34,933 nucleotides of DNA, from NCBI GenBank assembly GCA_002448445.1, contig DJYC01000103.1, positions 1 through 34,933 on the forward strand. Reading direction: 5' to 3'. Shown piece after piece: positions 6,489 to 13,126 of this stretch. The notes under the pieces are model-generated. The model was not told the origin of the DNA, ran no database searches, and saw nothing but the letters and a program-made list of their open reading frames with translations. Made by a program: the position numbers and the translations under genes. Positions within the stretch are counted from its first letter, which is position 1. Every line of letters begins with the position of its first letter. The DNA comes from Treponema sp. UBA6988 (lineage in GTDB: Bacteria; Spirochaetota; Spirochaetia; Treponematales; Treponemataceae).

Positions 6489-7478
6489 TTATTCAGACCT
6501 GGAACAAACAACACGAAAACCGAAGGGGCCCCTGTCGGAGCCGACGAATGGGACGTGGATGTCCCACTCGGAGACATCGCAGAAATCGACGTAGGTGAAG
6601 TACCAGCCACCACCGCGCATGACGCGATGAGAATCAAACGCGGCTCCAGTGGACGGTGTGCTAGCGCTTATGGAGGAGCCGGCCCCGTCCCAGCACCATT
6701 CTGGTACGTTGCCGCTCATATCGTACAAACCAAGTGCGTTCGGAGCCTTTGTCTTTACCTGGTGCGCTCCGTAGTCAGGACTGCTTTCGCCAACGTTATC
6801 AGCGTTGACTTTATACCACGCGACATCGCCTATTGCGTTACTCCCGCTATAGGTTGTCTGTCCGCTGTTGGTAAGGTTCCCTCCGCGCGCGAGGTATTCC
6901 CATTCCACTTCCGTGGGCAAGCGGTAGCCGTTCGCGCCAAAGTCGCACGTCGCCGCATCCCACTCAGCCTTGTTACTTGCCGTTGACGTCGTTGGGACAA
7001 TTCCCCAGTCATTAGGATTTTTTGAATTGTTTATTGTGTAGCAAGGTGTACGTTGTTCTGAAATACTGCGCTTGTTACAGTAAACAAGCGCGTCATACCA
7101 ACTTACAAAGTAGGCGGGATAGTTGCTTCCGATTCCATAGGTAGTGGTTGGAGAGGCTCCGCTGTAGTTGCAGTATTGCTCGTACTCCCCCTGCGTTACC
7201 TCGTGGTCGCAAACCAGAAGGTTCGATATGGTAACCGAACGTCCTGAAATGAATACCCTAGAGCCGGTTATGGCGGTTGTTCCGTCGAATGTTGCACCGG
7301 GAACCGCCACAAAACCGGCAGGTATGCTTGTGCTAGTACTTCCGCTGCCGCTTCCAGAAGAAGGGGTATCATCGTCATCATCGGAGCCGCCGCCGCCTCC
7401 ACCGCCACCACAGCCTGTGCTTGTGGCAAGCAGGGCTAAAGTTGCAAGGGCAAATAATGCCATCCTGATTTTTTTCAT
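6489..7478 (-). CDS. lipoprotein with FGE-sulfatase/C-type lectin fold; candidate DGR variable protein 2
   Basis: The 329-residue product starts MKKIRMALFALATLALLA with lipobox STGC, followed by poly-Gly and an Asp-rich linker (GGGGGGSDDDDD). GGAGG lies 8 nt before the ATG. The domain order is as in the paralogue at 853-1770: VPGATFDGTTAITGS, VCDHEVTQGEY, YFVSWYDALVYCNKRS, GYRLPTEVEWEYLARGG, LGLYDMSGNVPEWCWD, RVMRGGGW and GFRVVCSRSE. The first 15 and last 10 residues are nearly identical between the two, whereas the segment between RGGGW and GFR is almost unrelated. An FGE catalytic role is unlikely. A strong minus-strand promoter bracketed by operators lies at 7669-7696, so expression is probably controlled by the neighbouring XRE repressor (inference). 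Confidence 0.88.
   Translation of the reverse strand: MKKIRMALFALATLALLATSTGCGGGGGGGGSDDDDDTPSSGSGSGSTSTSIPAGFVAVPGATFDGTTAITGSRVFISGRSVTISNLLVCDHEVTQGEYEQYCNYSGASPTTTYGIGSNYPAYFVSWYDALVYCNKRSISEQRTPCYTINNSKNPNDWGIVPTTSTASNKAEWDAATCDFGANGYRLPTEVEWEYLARGGNLTNSGQTTYSGSNAIGDVAWYKVNADNVGESSPDYGAHQVKTKAPNALGLYDMSGNVPEWCWDGAGSSISASTPSTGAAFDSHRVMRGGGWYFTYVDFCDVSEWDIHVPFVGSDRGPFGFRVVCSRSE
6522..6602 (-). other. predicted hypervariable (VR-like) segment, copy 2
   Basis: Between RGGGW and GFRVV, 21 of 27 codons end in C. Aligned with copy 1, the third base is mostly kept as C while first and second bases differ at most positions; Cys (W+8), the following Val and Ser, and a Pro are shared. Copy 2 is two codons longer after that Pro, so the two are unlikely to be products of one identical template. 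Confidence 0.55.
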
Positions 7479-7562
7479 ATTAATTCCTCCATATTTTTTT
7501 GCAAGTTTGGCGCTTTTGGGGGTTTGTGCCGGAAAGCGTTGGCTTGCATAAAATAACGTTTC
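7479..7562 (-). promoter_or_regulatory. conserved leader of lectin-fold gene, copy 2
   Basis: Nearly identical to the leader of the other paralogue (1771-1852), including GCAAGCCAACGCTTTCC and GGAGGAATTAAT. A palindromic CAGATTCCGGGTC/GGAATGACGG repeat (about 7571-7600) lies just upstream of it. Confidence 0.65.
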
Positions 7563-7638
7563 TTGTACTACAGATTCCGGGTCGGAGCCCGGAATGACGG
7601 CATTCTCGCCTCCGAGTCATAAAATTCTTTTAAAAAGT

Positions 7639-7659
7639 TGACATTCACTAAATGTCAAT
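7639..7659. promoter_or_regulatory. palindromic operator O1
   Basis: Perfect inverted repeat TTGACATT - CACTA - AATGTCAA. It matches O2 at 7690-7710 and lies 51 bp from it (about five helical turns). It is probably bound by the XRE protein encoded next to it. Confidence 0.65.
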
Positions 7660-7668
7660 CATTTTTGA

Positions 7669-7696
7669 TTATAGCATATTATTTTTGTGTTGACAA
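7669..7696 (-). promoter_or_regulatory. promoter TTGTCA-16-TATAAT facing lectin-fold gene 2
   Basis: On the minus strand TTGTCA (complement of 7691-7696), a 16-nt spacer and an extended -10 (TGC followed by TATAAT, complement of 7669-7674). The -35 box lies inside operator O2 and the predicted start, about 7662, abuts O1, so a bound repressor would block it. Confidence 0.6.
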
Positions 7697-7710
7697 TCAG
7701 TGAATGTCAA
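7690..7710. promoter_or_regulatory. palindromic operator O2
   Basis: Inverted repeat TTGACAAT - CAGTG - AATGTCAA, one mismatch from perfect. It overlaps the -35 box of the minus-strand promoter and the ATG at 7704 of the XRE gene, so it could also autoregulate that gene. Confidence 0.6.
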
Positions 7711-7970
7711 CACTAGTTATGTTCAAGAATAAAAACGGAGATTCGAATAATCTCTCCGGGGGAAATATTTCCCGGATTAGGAAAGGTATGAAGCCTACTC
7801 TTTCGCAACGTGCGCTGGCAGATAAGTTGCAGCTTAACGGCATTGACGTTGATAAGAATGCAATTCAGAGGATTGAATGCGGAAAGAGGTTTGTTACGGA
7901 TATTGAGCTTGTGGTTATAGCGCGAGTACTTGGTGTTTCCGTAATGGAACTTTTGGGTACAAATGAGTAG
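7704..7970 (+). CDS. XRE-family helix-turn-helix transcriptional regulator
   Basis: 88 residues. From about residue 21 the sequence follows the lambda-repressor/Cro fold: ISRIRKGMKPTLSQRALADK, DVDKNAIQRIECGKRFVTD and ELVVIARVLGVSVMELL. It is most like small XRE proteins common in Firmicutes (family knowledge). The start may be the ATG at 7704, inside operator O2, or the ATG at 7719; neither has a Shine-Dalgarno. Two palindromic operators and a promoter fill the divergent spacer to the lectin-fold gene at 7478. Codon use is T/G-ending, unlike most neighbours, which could mean acquisition. It is probably a local repressor of the lipoprotein gene and of itself. Confidence 0.85.
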   Translation: MSTLVMFKNKNGDSNNLSGGNISRIRKGMKPTLSQRALADKLQLNGIDVDKNAIQRIECGKRFVTDIELVVIARVLGVSVMELLGTNE

Positions 7971-7974
7971 CACA

Positions 7975-8175
7975 TAATTATTTAACCTCTAGTGAACAGT
8001 TCTTTAAGCAAAGCAATGTCGGCTTTTACAGATTCCGGGTCGGAGCTGGAATGACGGATTTTGGCTTTTACAGATTCCGAAACGAGTTCGGGATGACAGA
8101 TGCATGTTTACACCCGGCCCTTCGACGGAGCCGCTCGAAGCTGCGCTGCGAGTTCCAGGGACCGGATGACAGCTT
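7975..8175. repeat. palindromic repeat cluster
   Basis: No gene is present. Units of the CAGATTCCG(G/A)/TTCGGGATGAC type lie at about 8029-8056 and 8070-8100, with a full CGGCCCTTCGA-family copy at 8114-8166. Another unit at 8178-8206 overlaps the end of the next gene. Confidence 0.7.
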
Positions 8176-8664
8176 TTACAGATCCCGAAACGAGTTCGGG
8201 ATGACGGAATACAGGGTGTCGAATTCTTCTTTGGTGATGGGGGTGTTTTGGTCGTAGGCGGTGCTGGTTTTGTCTATGTAGTCTTTGGGCCAGAGTTGGC
8301 CGGAGTTCATGCCGGGGCAGTCTTTGGCTACTTCTTCCCAGGTGGCTTGGTCTTGTAGCATCCATGACCAGAAGGGGTAAGTTGAGCATTGGAGGGGGCG
8401 GGCTTGGTAGGCGGTGCAGCCGTCTTTCCACAAGATGCAGTCGTAGTTCTTTTGTTCTTGCAGGGCGAGTACGGTGGTGCCGTGGTAGTAGTTGGCCCAG
8501 CGGCAGTATTTTTGGGCAAAGTCGGGGGCTGTCATTTTGAAGTAGGCGCAGAGGCGCTCCAGGTCGCTTTTTGATAGGTATACAAAGCCGGGTGAGTGGC
8601 CGCAGCAGAAGGAGCAGCGTTTGCAGGTGAATTTTAGACCGTTTTTATAGAAGGGTTCTTGCAT
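8176..8664 (-). CDS. YkgJ-family cysteine-cluster protein (putative Fe-S/Zn binding)
   Basis: 162 residues. The N-terminal motif FTCKRCSFCCGHSPG, with FVYLSKSDLERLCAYF and the later Cys-containing blocks DCILWKDGCTAYQARPLQCS and YPFWSW, matches the YkgJ/zinc- or iron-chelate-binding family (CxxCxxCC arrangement with later Cys residues). Function in this family is poorly defined. The last residues SVIPNSFRDL are encoded by an intergenic palindromic repeat at 8178-8206, which supplies the stop codon. No Shine-Dalgarno is seen. A TATAAC -10-like box sits 7 nt upstream of the ATG, so the mRNA may be leaderless, although the -35 is poor. Confidence 0.85.
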   Translation of the reverse strand: MQEPFYKNGLKFTCKRCSFCCGHSPGFVYLSKSDLERLCAYFKMTAPDFAQKYCRWANYYHGTTVLALQEQKNYDCILWKDGCTAYQARPLQCSTYPFWSWMLQDQATWEEVAKDCPGMNSGQLWPKDYIDKTSTAYDQNTPITKEEFDTLYSVIPNSFRDL

Positions 8665-8734
8665 GTCTTTGGTTATATCATGGATGGGGGGAAAATGCCA
8701 GAGGAGATGTAGAAAAAGAATTGAGTGGCTAACA

Positions 8735-8925
8735 AGAAAAGGCGTATCAGCCTACGCCGCCGTGGAGGGGCCCGCGTAAGCGGGTTGCGAACTCGCAGCG
8801 CAGCTTCGAGCGAGCAATGGAGGCGAAGGCCGGAACCCCGGAAGGGCGGTGGCGCAAAGGGGCTTACGGTCGGATTAGCCAAAGGGTAATATGGTAGAAC
8901 AGAAAAAAGTACCGTCCAGAAGAGA
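8735..8925 (-). repeat. MITE-like interspersed repeat, copy upstream of miaB (inverted)
   Basis: The reverse complement reads TTCTGGACGGTA, TTCTACCAT, TTTGGCTAAT, CCGACCG, TTCCGGGGTTCCG, CTCCATTGCT, GGGCCCCTCCACGG and CGGCGTAGGCTG in order. The same blocks, in the same order but opposite orientation, lie at 10608-10765 on the other side of miaB. No ORF inside it resembles a transposase. Confidence 0.7.
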
Positions 8926-8980
8926 AAAGGCAGGAAAAGAAGAGAAAAGGCAGGCAGTGATTTTTTAAATTCAATTTGTA

Positions 8981-9009
8981 TTGTGGTAAAGGCAAAAATT
9001 TCATAGAAT
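8981..9009 (+). promoter_or_regulatory. miaB promoter (TTGTGG-17-TAGAAT)
   Basis: TTGTGG (8981-8986), a 17-nt spacer and TAGAAT (9004-9009). The predicted start site, about 9016, coincides with the miaB ATG, and no Shine-Dalgarno lies upstream, so the mRNA is probably leaderless. Confidence 0.5.
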
Positions 9010-9015
9010 GGCTTT

Positions 9016-10596
9016 ATGACTTATTTTTTTGAAACGTATGGCTGCGAGATGAATATTGCGGAGTCTGCTTCTATAGAACAGATTTTGATTTCGCGCGGGT
9101 GGAAGAAGGCTTTGAGCGCACAGCTTTGCGATATGGTGATTATAAATACTTGTTCGGTTAGGGCTACGGCAGAGACACGGATTTTTGGCCGGCTTGGTTT
9201 TTACGCGGGGCTTAAGAAGGTTCGGAATGCCGCTCCTGATGCAAAGACCCGCAGTATGGAGGAGGCAGCCGCTTACGTGGAGAAGAATGGGCCTGTTCCG
9301 CTGACTGTAGTTGTTATGGGCTGCATGGCGGAGAGGCTTTTGAAGTCTTTGCAGAAGGATTTTCCGGTTGTTGATTATGTTGTGGGGACTTATGCGAAGA
9401 ATAAATTTGGCGACATTATAAGCGCGGTGGAGGAAGGGAAGTCGCCGGTTCCGATTGAGGAAGACCCGGTTTACACTTTTGCGCCTGTTTCTTATGAGGA
9501 AGGGGCTTTCAGCACTTTTGTTCCGATTATGCATGGCTGCAACAACTTTTGTACTTACTGCATTGTGCCTTATGTGCGCGGGCGGGAGGTTTCGCGGCCT
9601 GTTGACGAGATTCTTGCTGAACTGGACGTGCTTTCTTCTCGTGGGGTGAAGGAGATTACGCTTTTGGGGCAGAATGTGAATTCTTATCGGGGGGCTTTTA
9701 GCAAAGGAGTTGCCTCTTCTGCGGACGGGGCGGATGTTGGCACGAGCGACACCGCGAATGCAGACCAAGCACCTGTTAGCGCAACCGCAAGTGGCACCGC
9801 AAATGCAAACGGCACACCCGTTGGCGCAACCGTAACCGGCAATACATCTGCAAACAGCGCAAGCACCCCCATCACCTTCCCCCAGCTCTTGCAGACAATC
9901 TGCGCCCACATAGAAAAAACAGCTTCCCCAATCCGCTGGATCCGCTTTGAATCCAGCAACCCCAAGGACTTTTCCGACGAACTAATAGAAACAATAGCCC
10001 AGTCTGCCAAACGCGCAGAAGAAAACCCAGGAAGCCCCACAATCTGCCGTGGCCTCCACATAGCAGTCCAGCACGGCTCTTCCAGAATCCTAAAACTGAT
10101 GAACCGCCACTACACCCGCGAAGCCTACCTTGAGCTAGTCAAAAAAATCAGGGAAAAAATCCCGGGCATACAGCTTTCCACAGACATAATGCTTGGCTTC
10201 CCCGGCGAAAGCGAAGAAGACTTTGAAGAAGCCTATTCGCTCATGAAAGAAGTCCGCTACGAAAGCGCCTTTATGTACTACTTTAACCCCCGCGAAGGAA
10301 CTCCCGCTGCAAAAATGGACGGCCAGATTGACCTTGAAACAAAAAAGGAGCGCCTGCAAAAAATCATAGACCTGCAGCTAAAAATAACAACCGATGTCAT
10401 GCAGGAACGCGTCGGAAAAACAATCACCGTACTTGCGGACATAATCAGCCGCGACGACAAAACTGAGCTTCTTGGCAAAACCGAGCAGAACGAGCGCGTG
10501 GCATTCAAAGGCAAGCCCTCGCTAATCGGGCACTTTGTAAAAGTCCACCTGGATTCGCTAAACGGCAACACCTTCCGTGGCACTCTGATTGAATAA
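9016..10596 (+). CDS. miaB: tRNA-2-methylthio-N6-isopentenyladenosine synthase MiaB
   Basis: Radical-SAM methylthiotransferase that adds a methylthio group to i6A37 of tRNAs. The N-terminal UPF0004 cluster Cys residues are C10 (YGCEMN), C46 (NTCSVR) and C103 (GCMAE). The radical-SAM motif is C175-x3-C179-x2-C182 (HGCNNFCTYC), followed by VPYVRGREVSRP and LLGQNVNSY. A TRAM domain occupies the C-terminal 60 or so residues (ITVLADIISR to FRGTLIE). At 526 residues it is longer than usual (about 440-450) because of roughly 20 extra residues before GCMAE and an Ala/Thr/Ser-rich insert at about 229-286. Codon third bases switch from T/G to A/C at this insert, as if two halves of different origin were joined. 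Confidence 0.93.
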   Translation: MTYFFETYGCEMNIAESASIEQILISRGWKKALSAQLCDMVIINTCSVRATAETRIFGRLGFYAGLKKVRNAAPDAKTRSMEEAAAYVEKNGPVPLTVVVMGCMAERLLKSLQKDFPVVDYVVGTYAKNKFGDIISAVEEGKSPVPIEEDPVYTFAPVSYEEGAFSTFVPIMHGCNNFCTYCIVPYVRGREVSRPVDEILAELDVLSSRGVKEITLLGQNVNSYRGAFSKGVASSADGADVGTSDTANADQAPVSATASGTANANGTPVGATVTGNTSANSASTPITFPQLLQTICAHIEKTASPIRWIRFESSNPKDFSDELIETIAQSAKRAEENPGSPTICRGLHIAVQHGSSRILKLMNRHYTREAYLELVKKIREKIPGIQLSTDIMLGFPGESEEDFEEAYSLMKEVRYESAFMYYFNPREGTPAAKMDGQIDLETKKERLQKIIDLQLKITTDVMQERVGKTITVLADIISRDDKTELLGKTEQNERVAFKGKPSLIGHFVKVHLDSLNGNTFRGTLIE

Positions 10597-10900
10597 GGCA
10601 GTTTTTTTCTGGACGGTGCTTTTTTCTGTTCTACCATTTTACGCTTTGGCTAATTCGACCGCCAGAAGCATTGCGTCACCGCCGTTCCGGGGTTCCGCTA
10701 TCGCTCCATTGCTTTGCAACGCGCTGCGCGCGCCCCTCCATGGCGGCGTAGGCTTGTTTAAAACACCGTCACACAGAAGGCACTAGCAGGCCAGTAATTC
10801 TGACATCTGTATAAGTTAAAATGCCAGCCACCTCGTCATGCTGAGCTTGACTCAGCATCTGTATAAGTTAAAGTGCCAGCTTGTACAAGATTCCCGGGTC
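10597..10900. repeat. MITE-like repeat copy and palindromic units
   Basis: The first part (10608-10765) is a copy of the larger interspersed repeat (TCTGGACGGT, TTCTACCATTTTACGC, TTCCGGGGTTCCG, CGCCCCTCCATGGCGGCG). It is followed by a GTCATGCTGAGCTTGACTCAGC unit at 10838-10861 and part of a GATTCCCGGGTC unit. There is no credible gene. Confidence 0.7.
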
Positions 10901-11013
10901 AAGCCCGAGAATGACATAATTGCCTAAGCCCGAGAATGACATAATTGCTAAGTTCGAGAATGACATAATTGCTAAGCCCGAGAATGACATAATTGCTAAG
11001 TTCGGGATGTCGG
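10901..11013. repeat. 24-bp tandem repeat (about 4.7 units)
   Basis: Units begin at 10901, 10926, 10950, 10974 and 10998 (partial). The consensus is AAG(CC/TT)CGAGAATGAC followed by ATAATTGCT. The units are expansions of half of the GGGTCAAGCCCGAGAATGAC palindromic repeat. Alternating CC/TT variants show duplication with divergence. There are no unique spacers, so it is not a CRISPR array. Confidence 0.8.
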
Positions 11014-11337
11014 TTGGCTTTTTACCGGGATGACGGCTGTTCTGCGGCCTTTTGCAAATAAAGCCTAGCCCCGATTGTAGGTGGCCGAAGGCGACCGGCA
11101 CGGAGTGACGGGCCGCGCGCCGTTAGGCGGGCAAGCACCGGAAAGCGGGTAAAAATTGCCTCCATGCAATTTTTACCCACAAGTTTTCTTCGGAAACTTG
11201 CAATATTTTTATTGCAAACAAATGACGCGCCGTCCTTGGCGCTATCGGTTTTAAAGTGGTAAAAATTGCATGGAGTTTGACCGGACACGAAGTGCCGGGC
11301 ACAGTACACCGAGCAATGCGCTCCAAAAAGAGAAAAT
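11014..11337. other. gene-free spacer with inverted repeats
   Basis: No gene is supported. A 13-bp perfect stem, GGGTAAAAATTGC (11147-11159) and GCAATTTTTACCC (11166-11178), has the loop CTCCAT. CAAGTTT/AAACTTG and GCAATA/ATTGC hairpins follow at about 11180-11216. A partial copy, GGTAAAAATTGCATGGAG, recurs near 11258. It lies downstream of folE2 but shows no T-run terminator. Confidence 0.55.
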
Positions 11338-12120
11338 TTATTCACAAAATTCAGTGCAGGCGTATGCGTTGTGGTTGTGGATGCTTTCAAAGTTTTCGCA
11401 TTCAACCTTAAAGTAGCTGAAGGGCTTTTCGCACTTGCCAAAGTTTTTGAGGGCAAGGAAAACTTCGCGCACTACGTCTTCCACAAAACGGGGGTTGTCG
11501 TAGGCGTGCTCGGTAACGAATTTTTCGTCGGGCCGCTTTAGTATGCTGTAGAGTCCGCTGCTGGCACTTTCTTCTATAGATTGTATTACGTCTTCCACCC
11601 AGAAGAGGCTTGAATTTTGCAGGGTAACCGTAACAATTCCCCTCTGGTTGTGGGCGCCGCGGTCGCTGATTGCCTTTGAGCAGGGGCAAACCGTTGTAAC
11701 CGGAACCCTAATCTTTAGGCGGAAGTCGCTTTTTCCTTCTGATACGCTTCCTTCGTATGTGCAAGTGTAGCTCATTATGCTTTGGGCCTGGCTTACAGGG
11801 GCCGTCTTTGTCATAAAAAATGGGAACTCCATTGTGCCAAATGAGCGCTCGGCATCCAGAGACTGCCTTATTTCTTCCAGCATGACCAAAAACTGCTTCA
11901 TGCCAAGGTTTGAGCGGTGCTTGTGGAAGATTTCTATAAAGCGGGACATGTGGGTGCCTTTGTATGCGCGGGGCAAATTTACAAAGAGGTTCACTTTTGC
12001 AGTGGTCTGCTGAAAGCCGTTTTCCTTGTCCAAGACCTGTACCGGGTAGCGCAGGTCTTTTACGCCAACCTTTTGCAGGGGAATTTCACGCGTGTCAGGG
12101 GTGTTCTGTATGTCTACCAA
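11338..12120 (-). CDS. folE2: GTP cyclohydrolase FolE2 (type IB)
   Basis: Converts GTP to 7,8-dihydroneopterin triphosphate, the first step of folate synthesis. The 260-residue product has the family signatures GTHMSRF, VPVTTVCPCSKAISDRGAHN (with the metal-binding Cys of CPCSK) and a C-terminal HNHNAYA. It starts with TTG at 12118-12120; there is no ATG between this and the in-frame folD stop at 12136-12138. GGTAGG just upstream may act as a ribosome binding site. The sequence AAATTGGTAG is repeated 14 bp apart around the start. It is the second gene of a folD-folE2 operon with a 15-nt gap. Confidence 0.93.
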   Translation of the reverse strand: MVDIQNTPDTREIPLQKVGVKDLRYPVQVLDKENGFQQTTAKVNLFVNLPRAYKGTHMSRFIEIFHKHRSNLGMKQFLVMLEEIRQSLDAERSFGTMEFPFFMTKTAPVSQAQSIMSYTCTYEGSVSEGKSDFRLKIRVPVTTVCPCSKAISDRGAHNQRGIVTVTLQNSSLFWVEDVIQSIEESASSGLYSILKRPDEKFVTEHAYDNPRFVEDVVREVFLALKNFGKCEKPFSYFKVECENFESIHNHNAYACTEFCE

Positions 12121-12135
12121 TTTAGGCCTACCAAT

Positions 12136-13020
12136 TTATACCTGCCCGGAGGCAAAGCGTTCTGCGCTTTCCAGTGTGTTGTAGATGAGCATTGCTATGG
12201 TCATGGGGCCTACTCCGCCGGGGACAGGTGTTATCATGGAGGCAACTTCCTTTACGCCTTCAAAGTCCGTGTCGCCTGCAAGACGGAAGCCAGACTTTTT
12301 GCTTGCGTCGGGGATGCGGTTAACGCCAACGTCAATAACTACGGCACCGCTTTTTACCATGTCGGCTGTTACGGTGTTAACGCGGCCTGTGCAAACGATG
12401 AGTATGTCTGCCTGTTTTGTAAAAGAAGCAAGGTCTTTTGTTCCTGTGTGGCAAACTGTAACCGTGCAGTTGTATTCGCGGCGGGTTAAAAGAACGGCTA
12501 GCGGTTTTCCTACTATATTACTGCGGCCAACTACAACGGCATGGGCACCGTCCGTCTTTACGCCCATCTTTTTAAGCATTACGCATATTCCGTGGGGGGT
12601 GCAGGGCAGAAATCCCTTTGAGCCTATGAGCATGTTGCCTACGCTTACCGGGTGGAAGCCGTCTACGTCCTTTAGCGGGGAGATTGCGTCCGTAACCTTC
12701 TGCTCGTTTATATGCTTGGGAAGGGGCAGCTGGACTAGAATTCCGTGTACGGAAGGGTCATTGTTAAGCTTTTCTATAAGTGCCAAAAGCTCTTCTTCGC
12801 TGGTCGTCTCCGGGAGAACCATGCTGCGGTCAGCCATTCCGGCCTCTGCCAAAGCCTTGCGCTTTCCGGTAACATAGCTTACGCTTGCAGGGTTGTCGCC
12901 CACAAGGATAACTGCCAGACAGGGGATAACTCCCTTTTCCTTTAGGGCTGCCACTTTTGCGGCCACATCCGCCTTTACTTCACTTGCTATTTTTTTTCCG
13001 TCAATAATCTCTGCGCTCAT
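12136..13020 (-). CDS. folD: bifunctional methylenetetrahydrofolate dehydrogenase/cyclohydrolase FolD
   Basis: Interconverts 5,10-methylene-, methenyl- and 10-formyl-tetrahydrofolate in the cytosol, using NADP. Family motifs are ASVSYVTGKRKALAEAG (with the catalytic Lys), GILVQLPLPKHI, PCTPHGI, VVGRSNIVGKP, VIDVGVNRI and TPVPGGVGPMT. Length is 294 residues from the ATG at 13020, typical for FolD. The GTG at 13032 is a possible but less likely start; AGGT lies 6 nt before the ATG. It leads the folD-folE2 folate operon and diverges from the plus-strand operon starting at 13127. Confidence 0.95.
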   Translation of the reverse strand: MSAEIIDGKKIASEVKADVAAKVAALKEKGVIPCLAVILVGDNPASVSYVTGKRKALAEAGMADRSMVLPETTSEEELLALIEKLNNDPSVHGILVQLPLPKHINEQKVTDAISPLKDVDGFHPVSVGNMLIGSKGFLPCTPHGICVMLKKMGVKTDGAHAVVVGRSNIVGKPLAVLLTRREYNCTVTVCHTGTKDLASFTKQADILIVCTGRVNTVTADMVKSGAVVIDVGVNRIPDASKKSGFRLAGDTDFEGVKEVASMITPVPGGVGPMTIAMLIYNTLESAERFASGQV

Positions 13021-13060
13021 GTAACCTTGCACCTCATCATTTTTTTAATAAGTGTTGAAT

Positions 13061-13089
13061 TTGAAAGGCAAATTCGCTATTATTATACA
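13061..13089 (+). promoter_or_regulatory. promoter of the 13127-18644 operon
   Basis: TTGAAA (13061-13066), a 17-nt spacer and TATACA (13084-13089), 37 nt before the ATG at 13127. GAGGA at 13118-13122 is the ribosome binding site. The spacer is shared with divergent folD. Confidence 0.6.
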
Positions 13090-13126
13090 TATTTTTTTGA
13101 TAATTACTAGAAGATTTTGAGGATTT

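Noticed and set aside
10901..11013. Short regular repeats as a CRISPR array
   Set aside because: The repeats are directly adjacent with no unique spacers, and no cas gene is in the window.
11022..11456. Minus-strand ORFs of 67-144 codons overlapping the folE2 3' end
   Set aside because: They overlap a firmly identified gene in another frame and otherwise consist of repeat and hairpin sequence.
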